64,000 nucleotides of DNA, from positions 18,185 through 82,184 of the forward strand of contig JAMPCH010000006.1 in NCBI GenBank assembly GCA_023666265.1. Reading direction: 5' to 3'. Of the stretch, positions 41,434 through 50,648 are shown piece by piece. Source of the DNA: Roseburia sp. Lineage in GTDB: Bacteria; Bacillota; Clostridia; Oscillospirales; Ruminococcaceae. The translations under genes and the position numbers were made by a program. A model generated the notes under the pieces. That model was not told the DNA's origin, made no database searches, and saw only the letters and a list, made by a program, of their open reading frames with translations. How positions within the stretch are numbered: position 1 is the stretch's first letter; every line of letters begins with the position of its first letter.

Positions 41434-41487
41434 AAAGGTTGTGTGATAAAATCAGCCCGAAACGGGACAAGGAAAGGAACGGTTTTT

Positions 41488-41757
41488 ATGAGAGCGGTAG
41501 TAGCGGTGATCGGAAAGGACACGGTCGGGATCTTAGCGCGGGTGAGCGCGATCTGCGCCGAATATAACGCGAACATCATGGACGTGACCCAAACGATCAT
41601 GCAGGATCTTTTCGCCATGACGATGCTGATCGATATTTCAAAGTGCAGTGAGCGGTACGGCGTACTCGCCGATCGGCTCAAAAAATGCGGCGAGGAGATG
41701 AACCTCCAGATCCACGTCATGCACGAGGACATTTTTAATTCCATGCACAAGATCTGA
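41488..41757 (+). CDS. ACT-domain protein (UPF0237 type)
   Basis: 89 residues from ATG 41488 (AAAGGAACGG upstream), a single ACT domain: [35 protein letters not shown]. Such proteins bind a small ligand, often an amino acid, at the dimer interface. In Firmicutes and Archaea they are nearly always followed by a UPF0210 gene, as here, so the two are thought to act together, though the role is not known. The downstream gene starts 74 bases later. Confidence 0.92.
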   Translation: MRAVVAVIGKDTVGILARVSAICAEYNANIMDVTQTIMQDLFAMTMLIDISKCSERYGVLADRLKKCGEEMNLQIHVMHEDIFNSMHKI

Positions 41758-41831
41758 CCGCCTTTGGGGAAGGTGTGCGCCTCGGCGCGCCCCGGGGAAC
41801 GGTCAACGGCAGAAAGGAACGGCGTAAACAT

Positions 41832-43187
41832 ATGCTGAACACAAACGACATTCTTGAAACGATCAAGATGATCCAAGAAGAAAATCTCGACATTCGTACC
41901 ATTACGATGGGGATCTCGCTCCTCGACTGTATCGACGGCGACATTGACCGCGCGTGTACGAAGGTCTATGATAAAATGATGCGGCTCGCGGCGAACCACG
42001 TCAAGGTCGGCGAGGAGATCGAGGCGCGGTATGGGATACCGATCATCAATAAGCGGCTCTCGGTCACGCCGATCGCCATGCTCGCGGCGGCGGCGAAGGG
42101 TAGCCCCGTTAAATTCGCCGAAACGCTCGAAAAAGTCGCCGAGGGGACGGGCGTCAACTATGTCGGCGGCTATTCCGCGCTCGTCCATAAGGGCTTCTCG
42201 GCGGGGGATCGCGAGCTGATCGAGTCGATCCCCGAGGCGCTGAGCGCGACGAATAAGGTATGTTCCTCGGTCAATATCGGCTCGACCCGCGCGGGGATCA
42301 ATATGGACGCGGTCGCGCTCATGGGGCGGATCATCCGTGACGCGAGCGAAAGGACCGCCGATAACCATTGCTTTGGCGCGGCGAAGATCGTCGTCTTTTG
42401 TAACGCCGTCGAGGATAACCCCTTTATGGCGGGGGCTTTTCACGGGACGGGCGAGCCGGACTGTGTCATCAACGTCGGGGTGAGCGGACCGGGCGTGGTA
42501 CGCGCGGCGCTCGCGAAAATGCCAGACGCGTCGATCGACGAGGTCGCCGACGTGATCAAAAAGACCGCCTTTAAGGTCACGCGTATGGGTCAGCTCGTCG
42601 GGACGGAGGCGGGGAAGGCGCTCGGCGTACCCTTTGGGATCGTCGATCTCTCGCTCGCGCCGACCCCCGCCGTCGGCGACAGCGTCGCCCATATCCTCGA
42701 GGAGATCGGCTTAGAGCGTTGCGGCGCTTACGGGACGACGGCGGCGCTCGCGCTCTTAAACGACGCGGTCAAAAAGGGCGGCGTGATGGCTTCGTCGCGG
42801 GTCGGCGGGCTATCGGGCGCGTTTATCCCCGTCTCCGAGGACGCGGGGATGATCGACGCGGTGAACTGTGGGGCGCTAAAGCTCGAGAAGCTCGAGGCGA
42901 TGACGGCGGTCTGCTCGGTCGGGCTGGATATGTTCGTCGTCCCCGGCGATACCCCGGCGGAGATCCTCTCGGCGATCATCGCCGACGAGGCGGCGATCGG
43001 TATGGTCAACGGTAAGACCACGGCGGTACGCGTGATCCCCGCGATCGGGAAGAAGGAGGGCGAGACGCTCGAATTCGGCGGCTTATTCGGGAGCGGTCCT
43101 GTTATGGCGGTGAATCGCTTTTCGCCCGCGCGGTTCATCTCGCGCGGCGGTCATATCCCCGCCCCGCTCCAGAGCCTTAAAAACTGA
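41832..43187 (+). CDS. UPF0210 (DUF711) family protein
   Basis: 451 residues, the usual length. It starts [30 protein letters not shown] and carries [55 protein letters not shown] and FGSGPVMAV blocks typical of this family, which is related to pyruvate formate-lyase-like and proline-racemase-like folds. Cytoplasmic. Function unknown; always paired with the ACT protein upstream. AGAAAGGAACGG precedes ATG 41832, chosen over an in-frame start at 41775. Confidence 0.9.
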   Translation: MLNTNDILETIKMIQEENLDIRTITMGISLLDCIDGDIDRACTKVYDKMMRLAANHVKVGEEIEARYGIPIINKRLSVTPIAMLAAAAKGSPVKFAETLEKVAEGTGVNYVGGYSALVHKGFSAGDRELIESIPEALSATNKVCSSVNIGSTRAGINMDAVALMGRIIRDASERTADNHCFGAAKIVVFCNAVEDNPFMAGAFHGTGEPDCVINVGVSGPGVVRAALAKMPDASIDEVADVIKKTAFKVTRMGQLVGTEAGKALGVPFGIVDLSLAPTPAVGDSVAHILEEIGLERCGAYGTTAALALLNDAVKKGGVMASSRVGGLSGAFIPVSEDAGMIDAVNCGALKLEKLEAMTAVCSVGLDMFVVPGDTPAEILSAIIADEAAIGMVNGKTTAVRVIPAIGKKEGETLEFGGLFGSGPVMAVNRFSPARFISRGGHIPAPLQSLKN

Positions 43188-43332
43188 TCCGCCTTTCTTT
43201 TTGATCCTATCTTTTTGGGAAGGAGATCGCCTCGGACGTTCCGCGTAGGTCGGGGGAGAAGGAGCGCGTAAAAGCGCACGCCTTCACCAAAAAAACCTCT
43301 TTTTCATATAGTGAAATAAGGGGGGAGCGGGT

Positions 43333-43464
43333 ATGCAGGCGGTATGGATCTTTTTGGCGGTATTTTGCGGGATCTTCGGCGCGGCGGAGCTTTTACGCCG
43401 CGCGTATCGGGCGGTGATCGGATATTTTCAACGGAAAGGGGGAGGGCGCGATCGAAACGCGTGA
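43333..43464 (+). CDS. Small membrane protein
   Basis: 43 residues behind GGGGGGAGCGGG: MQAVWIFLAVFCGIFGAAEL forms one membrane segment, followed by a very basic tail (RRAYRAVIGYFQRKGGGRDRNA) that should face the cytoplasm. It ends 14 bases before the recD2 start and may be translated with it. Too short for confident family assignment. Confidence 0.55.
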   Translation: MQAVWIFLAVFCGIFGAAELLRRAYRAVIGYFQRKGGGRDRNA

Positions 43465-43477
43465 CGCAATCGAGACC

Positions 43478-45679
43478 TTGAGCGGGACGGTCGAGGACGT
43501 GATCTATAAAAACGCCGAGAACGGCTATATCATCTTAACGCTCGACGTCGACGGCGCGCCCGAGACCGTCGTCGGGACGCTCGGCGAGATCGTCGAGGGC
43601 GAGACGCTAAAGCTCCGCGGGAGCTATGTCACCAACGCGAAGTACGGGAAGCAGTTTAAAGCCGTGACCTGTGAGCGGGCGCTCCCCGAGACGGCGGGCG
43701 AGATACGGAAGTATCTCGGGAGCGGGATCATTAAGGGGGTCGGTCCCTCGCTCGCGAAAAAGATCACCGACGCTTTTGGGACGGATTCGCTCGCGGTCAT
43801 CGAGGACGACCCCATGCGGCTCGCGGAGCTGAACGGGATCACGGTCGATAAGGCGCTCTATATCTCCCACGAGTTTCGGCGGCTCAACGGGATCAAGAGC
43901 GTGATCGAGTTCTTACAGCGGTACGAGATCAGCCCCGTGACCGCCGCCGCCGTCTGGAAGGCGTATGAGGGCGAGAGCGTCTCGGCGATCAAGGAGAACC
44001 CGTACCTACTCTGTGACCCCGGGATCGAGGTCGATTTTACGACGGCGGATCGGATCGCGCGGGATCTCGAGCTCGACCCTTGGAGCGTCGATCGGATCAA
44101 GGCGGGGACGGTCTATGTCCTCCGTGAGAACAGCTTCGCGGGGCATACCTGTCTCCCGCGCGAACGGCTCGCGGAGCGCGTCTGCGCGACCCTCGGGGTA
44201 AGGGAGGACGTATTCGAGGACGCGCTTTACGCGGGGATCCGCGAAAAGACCTTCGCCGAGCTCGAGACGGACAAGCGGGTCTATATTTATCTTTATGAAT
44301 ACTACGCCGCCGAGGAGTATATCGCCGCGAAGCTCGCGATGATGTTAAAGCTCTCCGCCCCGCTTGAGAAGGACTTCTCCGAGGAGATCGCGGGCGTCGA
44401 ATGGAGCGAGGGGATCGAGTATCAGGAGCTTCAAAAGGCGGCGATCGCCGCCGCGCTCGGGAATAATCTCTTTATCCTCACGGGCGGACCCGGGACGGGG
44501 AAGACGACGACCCTAAACGCCGTGATCCGCCTCTGTCGCGAAAAGCGAAAGCGCCTCAGCCTCGCCGCGCCGACGGGTCGGGCGGCGAAGCGGATGTCCG
44601 ACCTCACGGGTCAGCCCGCTAAGACGATCCACCGCCTCCTCGAGGTCGATTTCACGAAGGAGGATAAGCTTAAATTTAAGCATAACGAGCTGAATCCCCT
44701 AAAGGCGGACGTCGTCATCATCGACGAGATGTCGATGGTCGATACCCTCCTCTTTGAGGCGCTTTTACGCGCGGTAAGACCCGAGAGTAAGCTGATCATG
44801 GTCGGCGACTCAAACCAGCTCCCGAGCGTCGGCGCGGGGAACGTCTTACGCGACCTTATGGCGACGCGCCTGATCCCGACGGTCGAGCTAAAGGAGATCT
44901 TTCGTCAGGCGGCGGAGAGCCTCATCGTCACGAACGCTCATAAGATCGTCTCGGGCGAGTTTCCCGAGCTCGACGAGCGAAAGCGCGATTTTTTCTTTAT
45001 GCCGCGCGAGAGCGACGCCGAGACGGCTCAGCTCACGGTCGACCTCGCCAAAACGCGCCTACCCAAAAGCTACGGCTATTCGCCGATCGACGATATCCAG
45101 ATCCTCTCGCCGACAAAAATGGGCGCGGCGGGGACAAAGGAGCTGAACCGCGCGCTCCAGACCGCCCTTAACCCGCCCGCGCGGGATAAGCGCGAGCTTC
45201 GCTTTTTTGATACCGTCTTTCGCGCGGGGGATAAGGTCATGCAGGTCCGTAACGACTATGACGTGGCGTGGAAAAAGGACGGCGAGAGCGGTCTCGGGAT
45301 CTTTAACGGCGACATCGGGATCATCACCGACGCCGACCCCGCGAACGGTCACCTGACGATCGACTTCGACGGGCGGATCGCGGTCTATACGACCGAGATG
45401 TTGAATAAGCTCGAGCTCGCCTACGCCGTCACGATCCATAAAAGTCAGGGGAGCGAGTACCGCGCGGTCATTATGCCGCTCTCGGGGGTCTCGTCGAACC
45501 TCCTCTATCGAAACCTCCTCTATACCGGGATCACCCGCGCGAGGGAAAACATTATCCTCGTCGGGAGCCGCGCGGTCGTCGCCCAAATGGTCGCGAACGA
45601 CCGTCGGACGCTCCGCTATTCCTGTATCCGCTGGCTCTTACAGGATAAGGTGAGCGAGGACGAGGAGACCGCTTTTTGA
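43478..45679 (+). CDS. recD2: RecD2-type ATP-dependent DNA helicase
   Basis: 733 residues from TTG 43478. An N-terminal OB-like region (SGTVEDVIYKNAENGYIIL) and helix-hairpin-helix repeats (about 70-180) come before helicase motifs I GGPGTGKTTTLN, Ia AAPTGRAAKRM, II VIIDEMSMVD, III MVGDSNQLPSVG and, near the end, AVTIHKSQGSEYRAVIMPL (VI region YTGITRARENIILVG). It is a 5'-3' helicase of the superfamily 1B type in genome maintenance, without RecBC. The GGGGGAGG site lies 30 bases upstream of TTG but only 5 from an in-frame ATC (43451), so the true start may be ATC. Confidence 0.95.
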   Translation: MSGTVEDVIYKNAENGYIILTLDVDGAPETVVGTLGEIVEGETLKLRGSYVTNAKYGKQFKAVTCERALPETAGEIRKYLGSGIIKGVGPSLAKKITDAFGTDSLAVIEDDPMRLAELNGITVDKALYISHEFRRLNGIKSVIEFLQRYEISPVTAAAVWKAYEGESVSAIKENPYLLCDPGIEVDFTTADRIARDLELDPWSVDRIKAGTVYVLRENSFAGHTCLPRERLAERVCATLGVREDVFEDALYAGIREKTFAELETDKRVYIYLYEYYAAEEYIAAKLAMMLKLSAPLEKDFSEEIAGVEWSEGIEYQELQKAAIAAALGNNLFILTGGPGTGKTTTLNAVIRLCREKRKRLSLAAPTGRAAKRMSDLTGQPAKTIHRLLEVDFTKEDKLKFKHNELNPLKADVVIIDEMSMVDTLLFEALLRAVRPESKLIMVGDSNQLPSVGAGNVLRDLMATRLIPTVELKEIFRQAAESLIVTNAHKIVSGEFPELDERKRDFFFMPRESDAETAQLTVDLAKTRLPKSYGYSPIDDIQILSPTKMGAAGTKELNRALQTALNPPARDKRELRFFDTVFRAGDKVMQVRNDYDVAWKKDGESGLGIFNGDIGIITDADPANGHLTIDFDGRIAVYTTEMLNKLELAYAVTIHKSQGSEYRAVIMPLSGVSSNLLYRNLLYTGITRARENIILVGSRAVVAQMVANDRRTLRYSCIRWLLQDKVSEDEETAF

Positions 45680-45767
45680 TTTTTTGGGAAGGAGTACGGG
45701 TCGGCGATGATCCGCGCCTTTTAAAGACCGCGCGGCGGCGGGTCTTATGCGGACGCGATAAACAATT

Positions 45768-45871
45768 GTACTGATCTGCAATGAAAACCGTAGACAAAAA
45801 ATCGGCGCAAAACCGCATAAATCCAAGCTTTTGCTTGATTTTTTGTACGGTTTTTAATTGCATATCAGTAC
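45768..45871 (+). repeat. Fold-back repeat, copy 2
   Basis: 104 bases. Arms GTACTGATCTGCAATGAAAA and TTTTTAATTGCATATCAGTAC pair, then CCGTA / TACGG, then ACAAAAAATC / GATTTTTTGT, enclosing GGCGCAAAACCGCATAAATC and AAGCTTTTGCTT. Intergenic, 60 bases before the ychF start. Confidence 0.88.
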
Positions 45872-45931
45872 GACCTTCCCAAAAAGAAAAACATAAAGAA
45901 AAAACGTATCAAAGGAAAGGAAGATTTCACT

Positions 45932-47026
45932 ATGAAACTCGGAATGGTAGGACTTCCGAACGTCGGAAAAAGCACGCTCTTTAACGCGCTCACGAACGCG
46001 GGCGCGGAGTCGGCGAATTATCCGTTTTGTACGATCGAGCCGAATGTCGGCGTCGTCTCCGTCCCGGACGAGCGGCTCGATAAACTCGCCGAGATGTATC
46101 ACCCCGCGAAATTTACCCCCGCGACGCTCGAATTCGTCGACATCGCGGGTCTCGTGAAGGGCGCGTCAAAGGGCGAGGGTCTCGGGAATAAGTTCCTCGG
46201 CGATATTCGCGAGGTCGACGCGATCGTCCACGTCGTGCGGTGTTTTGAGAACGGGAACATCGTCCACGTCGAGGGGAGCGTCGGCGCGCGCCGCGACATC
46301 GAGACGATCAACCTCGAGCTGATATTCAGCGACCTCGAGATCTTGGGGCGGCGGCTCGACCGCGCGAAAAAGCTTTTAAAGGGCGATAAGGCGGTCGCGA
46401 AGGAGATCGACTTTATCGAGCGCCTCATCGCCCACCTTGAGGAGGGGAAAAGCGCCCGATCCTTTGACTATACCGAGGACGAGGCGGAGCTGATCCGCTC
46501 GACGCCGCTCCTCTCGAATAAGCCGATCATCTATGCGGCGAACCTAAGCGAGGAGGACTTTAAGTCCGACTATCGGACGAACGCGGAGTATCGCGCGGTC
46601 GAGGAGATCGCCGCCGCCGAAAAAAGCGCCGTCCTCCCGATCTGCGCGCGGATCGAGGCGGACATCGCGGATATGGACGCGGAGGAGAAGGCGCTCTTCC
46701 TCTCCGACCTCAATGTCGAGGAGTCGGGGCTCAGTCGGATCATACGGACAGGCTACGCGCTCCTCGGGCTGATCTCCTTCCTGACGGCGGGACCGACCGA
46801 GGTACGCGCTTGGACGATCGCGAAGGGGACAAAAGCCCCCCAAGCGGCGGGGAAGATCCATACCGATTTTGAGAAGGGCTTTATCCGCGCCGAGGTCGTC
46901 TCTTATGACGATCTGATGCGTTGCGGCGGGATGAGCGGCGCGAAGGAGAAGGGCTTAGTACGCCTCGAGGGGAAGGACTACGTCATGAACGACGGCGACG
47001 TCGTCGTATTCCGATTTAACGTTTAA
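45932..47026 (+). CDS. ychF: Ribosome-binding ATPase YchF (OLA1 family)
   Basis: 364 residues. G1 GLPNVGKSTL at 7-16, the G3 region FVDIAGLVKGASKGEGLGN, and ANLSEED where the NKxD motif of GTPases is changed, the reason YchF prefers ATP. The C-terminal TGS domain is KGTKAPQAAGKIHTDFEKGFIRAEVV and YVMNDGDVVVFRFNV. It binds the ribosome and takes part in translation and stress control. AAAGGAAAGG precedes the ATG. The NERD gene begins 13 bases after its stop. Confidence 0.95.
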   Translation: MKLGMVGLPNVGKSTLFNALTNAGAESANYPFCTIEPNVGVVSVPDERLDKLAEMYHPAKFTPATLEFVDIAGLVKGASKGEGLGNKFLGDIREVDAIVHVVRCFENGNIVHVEGSVGARRDIETINLELIFSDLEILGRRLDRAKKLLKGDKAVAKEIDFIERLIAHLEEGKSARSFDYTEDEAELIRSTPLLSNKPIIYAANLSEEDFKSDYRTNAEYRAVEEIAAAEKSAVLPICARIEADIADMDAEEKALFLSDLNVEESGLSRIIRTGYALLGLISFLTAGPTEVRAWTIAKGTKAPQAAGKIHTDFEKGFIRAEVVSYDDLMRCGGMSGAKEKGLVRLEGKDYVMNDGDVVVFRFNV

Positions 47027-47038
47027 GGATAATTTCAC

Positions 47039-47803
47039 ATGAAAATCTATAAAGCCAAAAACAAGAATAAAAAGCGGGTCTGGGGGCTTTTCGCCCTTCA
47101 GGTCGTTTTTGGGACGCTCCCCGCGATCCTACTCGTGGTCTTTGTGATGTCCGTCCTCCCGATCAAGGAGAATACCGGCGGCGAAAACAGCGGGGTCTAT
47201 ATCGCCGCCTATATCTCCGCCGCCGCGATCATTCTTTGCGGCTTCGCCTATACGATCCTCGGGCGGAAGTATAATATCCTCATCTCGGGACTGCGCGGCG
47301 AAAAAGCCCTCTATAAGATCGCGAAAAAGCATAAGAACGCGTATCGGATCTTTTTAAACCTTCCGATCCGCTATAACCGAAACCGCTCCGAGCTGGATAT
47401 GCTCATGGTCGGGGAAAAGGGCGTACTCATCGTCGAGGTTAAGAACCACTCCGGGACGATCAGCGGCGGCGATAAGGACGAGCGCTGGACCCAGTTTAAG
47501 CATTATAAGGACGGGCGAAGCACCGAGGGGGAGATGAAAAATCCGCTCAAACAGCTCTCGCGCCAACGCGAGATCTTAAAGAGTATCCTTCGCGCGGCGG
47601 GGGTCGACGTCTGGGTCGACGGGGTTGTCTTTTTTTCCAACCCCTTCGTGAGGCTAAAGCTCAACCTCTCGGCGAACGGGAGCTATGTCGCGGCGGGGGA
47701 GAGCGAGCTGAACGAATTTATCGCCGGGTATGAAAGTCCCCGACCGTTAGACCGCGAAAAAATGGATAAAATTACCCAAATTTTAAAGGGACTTCTCGAA
47801 TAA
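47039..47803 (+). CDS. NERD-domain membrane protein
   Basis: 254 residues. A basic start (KAKNKNKKRVWG) and two membrane segments (about 14-38 and 52-74) precede a NERD nuclease-related domain (about 85-200): GLRGEKALYKIAKK, the acidic SELDMLMVGEKGVLIVEVKNHSG, and NPLKQLSRQREIL. The D-x-n-E-x-K pattern (LDMLMV...VEVK) is kept, so nuclease activity is possible. Function of the family is poorly known. Same operon as ychF by spacing. Confidence 0.87.
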   Translation: MKIYKAKNKNKKRVWGLFALQVVFGTLPAILLVVFVMSVLPIKENTGGENSGVYIAAYISAAAIILCGFAYTILGRKYNILISGLRGEKALYKIAKKHKNAYRIFLNLPIRYNRNRSELDMLMVGEKGVLIVEVKNHSGTISGGDKDERWTQFKHYKDGRSTEGEMKNPLKQLSRQREILKSILRAAGVDVWVDGVVFFSNPFVRLKLNLSANGSYVAAGESELNEFIAGYESPRPLDREKMDKITQILKGLLE

Positions 47804-47889
47804 ATCCGTTAAGTCTACCAATTTCGCTTCGGGCTTTTTGTGAAATTACATAAAAATTTTTAATTTCTAAAAAACTTTTGTATATGTTA

Positions 47890-47918
47890 TTGACAAAACG
47901 GGAAATTTGCGTTATAAT
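47890..47918 (+). promoter_or_regulatory. Consensus promoter with no gene downstream
   Basis: TTGACA (47890-47895), 17-base spacer, TATAAT (47913-47918), both boxes perfect. The next terminator on this strand is at 48050, with no supported reading frame between. Confidence 0.85.
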
Positions 47919-47924
47919 AAGCTT

Positions 47925-48074
47925 GTAAGAAAAAACGGGAACGATTTTTCTTACAACTTATGAAATTAAATTTAAATGATTTTCATTTATCTTTAGTTTT
48001 TTAGTTGTCTCCTTTCTTTTGTTCTACACATTATATCTTATTTCAGTTTGAGAGCCGCTCGGCTCTCTTTTTTT
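47925..48074 (+). ncRNA. Putative small RNA of about 150 nt
   Basis: Begins about 7 bases after a consensus -10 and ends at a strong terminator. A 5' hairpin TTGTAAGAAAAA / TTTTTCTTACAA (47924-47958, one base upstream of the assumed start) is followed by an AU-rich single-stranded stretch rich in CTCC and TTTC, then the terminator stem. The AU-rich middle with a CUCC block could pair with ribosome sites, as in trans-acting sRNAs. 6S RNA was considered but the long central-bubble hairpin is not seen. Confidence 0.55.
48050..48074 (+). terminator. Terminator of the small RNA
   Basis: GAGAGCCG-CT-CGGCTCTC, then TTTTTTT. Confidence 0.85.
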
Positions 48075-48080
48075 CGTTTT

Positions 48081-48121
48081 CGAAAAAAAGAATACGCTCC
48101 CCATTATTTCGGGAGCGTATT
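48081..48121 (-). terminator. Terminator of the leftward 48220-50523 gene
   Basis: On the minus strand AATACGCTCCC / GGGAGCGTATT with a 9-base loop, then CTTTTTTTCG. Faces the small-RNA terminator. Confidence 0.8.
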
Positions 48122-48219
48122 GTCGGTCATATTCGATTTGGATAGAGAAATCTTTGGGCGGTCGCCTGCAAGTATCCTGCTTGCGGGGGCAGAGCCCCCC
48201 GCTAAATTGACTTTCTCAC

Positions 48220-50523
48220 TCATTCGTCCTCGTCGTCGAGGTTCACCTTTAAAAAGGGGCTGATCCGTGAAGAACCGAACAGGGCGTTCATAACGTGCTG
48301 GGTCTTATGTGAGACGGGGAGACCGTCGGAATCAAGCTCGACCTCCTCGCTCTTAAAGCCGTCATTACGGTTCATATTCTCGAGGATCCCCGCGAAGTCC
48401 GCTTTTTCGAGTTTTTTCTCCTCGGTCTCGGCGGTCGGGGCGCTATGCGTCCGATAGGCGGAGAGCGCCTTCGCCGAGGCGGCGGGCTTTTGGGAAGGAG
48501 CGGGGGCGGCGGGCGTTACCTCCTCCGTCGACATCTGTCCGCTGATCTGTACCTCTTCGCGGCTCTCGGCGGTCTTACGCGCCTCGTCGCCGCCCTCCTC
48601 ATAGCGCGAGGGCTCGATATATTCGTTAAAAGCCGACGGCTTCGCCTCCGCCCGATCGCGCCGATATTCCTCGAGCGGCTGGCGGATCTTTTCGCGATAC
48701 GGTGTGGCTTCTGCCTCGGATGGCTTGGCGCGGCGCGGCGTAAAGACCTTTACGTCGTCCTCGTCGCGATAGAGCTTTATATCCGCGTCCTCGGGCGGTC
48801 GCTCGCGGACGGGCGCGGCGGCGGGGCGATCCTCGCCGTTCGGGATCACGACGGTCTTAGGCTTTGGGAAAGCGTCAAAGGGTCGCTCGGTATAGCCCGC
48901 GTTCGCCGCCCCGCCGCGTATGATCCGCGTGACGGGCTTTGGCTGTTGAGACGGATAGATCGGCTTGGAATAACCGTAGGGCTGGGCGGCGGCGGGGTAT
49001 TGGCGCGACTGCGCCGACGCTTGGGGGGCGGTCTGTTGTCCCCGCGCGGCGAAAAGCCGCTGGACAGCCTCGTTCGCCGCCTGTTCATACGCCGCGAGCG
49101 AAGCCTTCGGCGTCTCGGGCGACTTCGGCGCGTCCGCCAGGCGGTCGACGCGCTCAAAGACAAAGCGCTTGACCTCCTTCCCGCTCTCGGTGACGGCGAT
49201 CGGCTCATCGTCGGGGTTGTGCTTCTCAAAAAGCGGCGGCTGTTTCCGCGAGGCGAATTCGTCCCCGCGCGAGAGCTCGATAAAGTCCTCTAATTCCTTT
49301 TCCCCCGCCTGACCGAGGAGGATCAGCTCCTTTAGCTGAAGCTCGCGCTGATACCAGCGCGAGAAATCACGCTGGGTAAGGTCGACGTTGACCCGCGCCG
49401 CCATCTCTTTATAGAGCGTTTCCATTTTTTCGTTGACATAGGCTTTTTCGAGCGGCTTTTGTGAGATGACCTTCGGCGGCTCGGTCTCGATCGGCTCGGG
49501 TCGGGTCTTGACCTCGATATGCTCGCGCTCCGCCGCCTCGAGACAGGTCAGCCCGTCCTTTTGGGTACGGTTACAGTAATCATAGGGATATTCCTCGTCC
49601 TTTAGATAATACTCGCCACAGCGCGGACAGCGCTGTAAGATCCCGCCGCTCCCGATGAGGGCGTCGATCTCGAGGTCGATCATCGACTTGAAGGAGCGCG
49701 GGAGATAGACGCGCTGGGGCGAACCGCGCATGGCTTTAATGATCGTATTGACGAGGCTGTCGTTTTTGTCGGGGATATATTGTTTAATGACCGAGAAGGC
49801 GTCCATCGCGAGCTGATCCGACAGCTCGGGGTTGAGCCGCTTTTTGGGGCGGCTCGCCGCCTCCTCCATATCGCCGAGGACGTTCCTTAATATCTCGCGC
49901 GAGGCGCTCGATAAGATAAAGGGCGAGTTAGGGACGCGCCCCGCCGAATAGACCGACGAAGCCCCGATCTCCTCGACGGCGAAGCCCTGTTCGTTCGCGG
50001 CGACGTTAAACATAAGGTCGAAATAATTCGCGCGCGACCCCGCCTCGACCGCGCCCGAGAGCGGGACGCCGAAGATAAAGTCGGTCTTTTTACGCGCGTA
50101 TTCCTGTAGCTTTATGAGGTTGACCCATTCGTTTACGGCGCGGTTATAGCGATATTCGCTGAGGCGCGTAAAGACCGCCCGCTCAAAGTCGTTTTTACAG
50201 CGCATAAAACTCTGCCAAAGGGCGGGAGGGGTCGCCTCGCTCTGGTGACAGAGATAGTCGATCCAACAGTCTATGACGATCTTCTCAAAGATCGTCCGCA
50301 TATTTTGTTCGTAATATTTATGACAGCCCGAGATCGAGTTTCTGATCGCGTAAACGTCCTCGACGCTATACTCGCCGGTCCGGTTCGCGAGGCGACAAAG
50401 GTCGGTACAATGATTTAAAAAGGGCGTAAAATCATACTTACAAAAGGTCGTGAGGTTATTCGGATAGACGAGGGTATAGATCTCGTTCGAGTTTTTCCCC
50501 GCTATGTGGAGCTGACGCGTCAT
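48220..50523 (-). CDS. Large protein of unknown function with a DUF6076-like zinc site and disordered tail
   Basis: 767 residues, cytoplasmic. Residues 1-300 are helical (DFERAVFTRLSEYRYNRAVNEW); at about 305-335 a CPRCGEYYL...YPYDYCNR...LTCLE cluster resembles the zinc knuckle of DUF6076-type clostridial proteins. From about 440 on the chain is low in hydrophobics and rich in P, A, E and R (QYPAAAQPYGYSKPIYPSQQ), probably disordered, and it ends in a short ordered SHKTQHVMNALFGSS block. No enzymatic motif is seen. Single-gene unit with its own terminator. Confidence 0.75.
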   Translation of the reverse strand: MTRQLHIAGKNSNEIYTLVYPNNLTTFCKYDFTPFLNHCTDLCRLANRTGEYSVEDVYAIRNSISGCHKYYEQNMRTIFEKIVIDCWIDYLCHQSEATPPALWQSFMRCKNDFERAVFTRLSEYRYNRAVNEWVNLIKLQEYARKKTDFIFGVPLSGAVEAGSRANYFDLMFNVAANEQGFAVEEIGASSVYSAGRVPNSPFILSSASREILRNVLGDMEEAASRPKKRLNPELSDQLAMDAFSVIKQYIPDKNDSLVNTIIKAMRGSPQRVYLPRSFKSMIDLEIDALIGSGGILQRCPRCGEYYLKDEEYPYDYCNRTQKDGLTCLEAAEREHIEVKTRPEPIETEPPKVISQKPLEKAYVNEKMETLYKEMAARVNVDLTQRDFSRWYQRELQLKELILLGQAGEKELEDFIELSRGDEFASRKQPPLFEKHNPDDEPIAVTESGKEVKRFVFERVDRLADAPKSPETPKASLAAYEQAANEAVQRLFAARGQQTAPQASAQSRQYPAAAQPYGYSKPIYPSQQPKPVTRIIRGGAANAGYTERPFDAFPKPKTVVIPNGEDRPAAAPVRERPPEDADIKLYRDEDDVKVFTPRRAKPSEAEATPYREKIRQPLEEYRRDRAEAKPSAFNEYIEPSRYEEGGDEARKTAESREEVQISGQMSTEEVTPAAPAPSQKPAASAKALSAYRTHSAPTAETEEKKLEKADFAGILENMNRNDGFKSEEVELDSDGLPVSHKTQHVMNALFGSSRISPFLKVNLDDEDE

Positions 50524-50648
50524 ATCGCTTTTTCCCCTCTTTTCGATATAAAATGATAAATTTTTTCGCTGATTTTTTTAGGGAAGGACTGCCTCACGGG
50601 TCGTTTTGGGCGACCCGCCCCGGCTTCCGTGCCTGCCGCTTTTCGGCT

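Noticed and set aside
41406..42692. 428-residue minus-strand open frame opposite the ACT/UPF0210 genes
   Set aside because: It lies over two well-supported genes with conserved motifs, is dominated by Arg/Asp/His-rich sequence typical of the antisense of GC-rich genes, and has no ribosome site.
47925..48074. 6S RNA
   Set aside because: Length is a little short and the required long hairpin with a large central bubble is not present.
48445..49293. 282-residue plus-strand frame opposite the large unknown gene
   Set aside because: Antisense of the Pro/Arg-rich tail region; no ribosome site, Leu/Arg/Gly-rich shadow composition.
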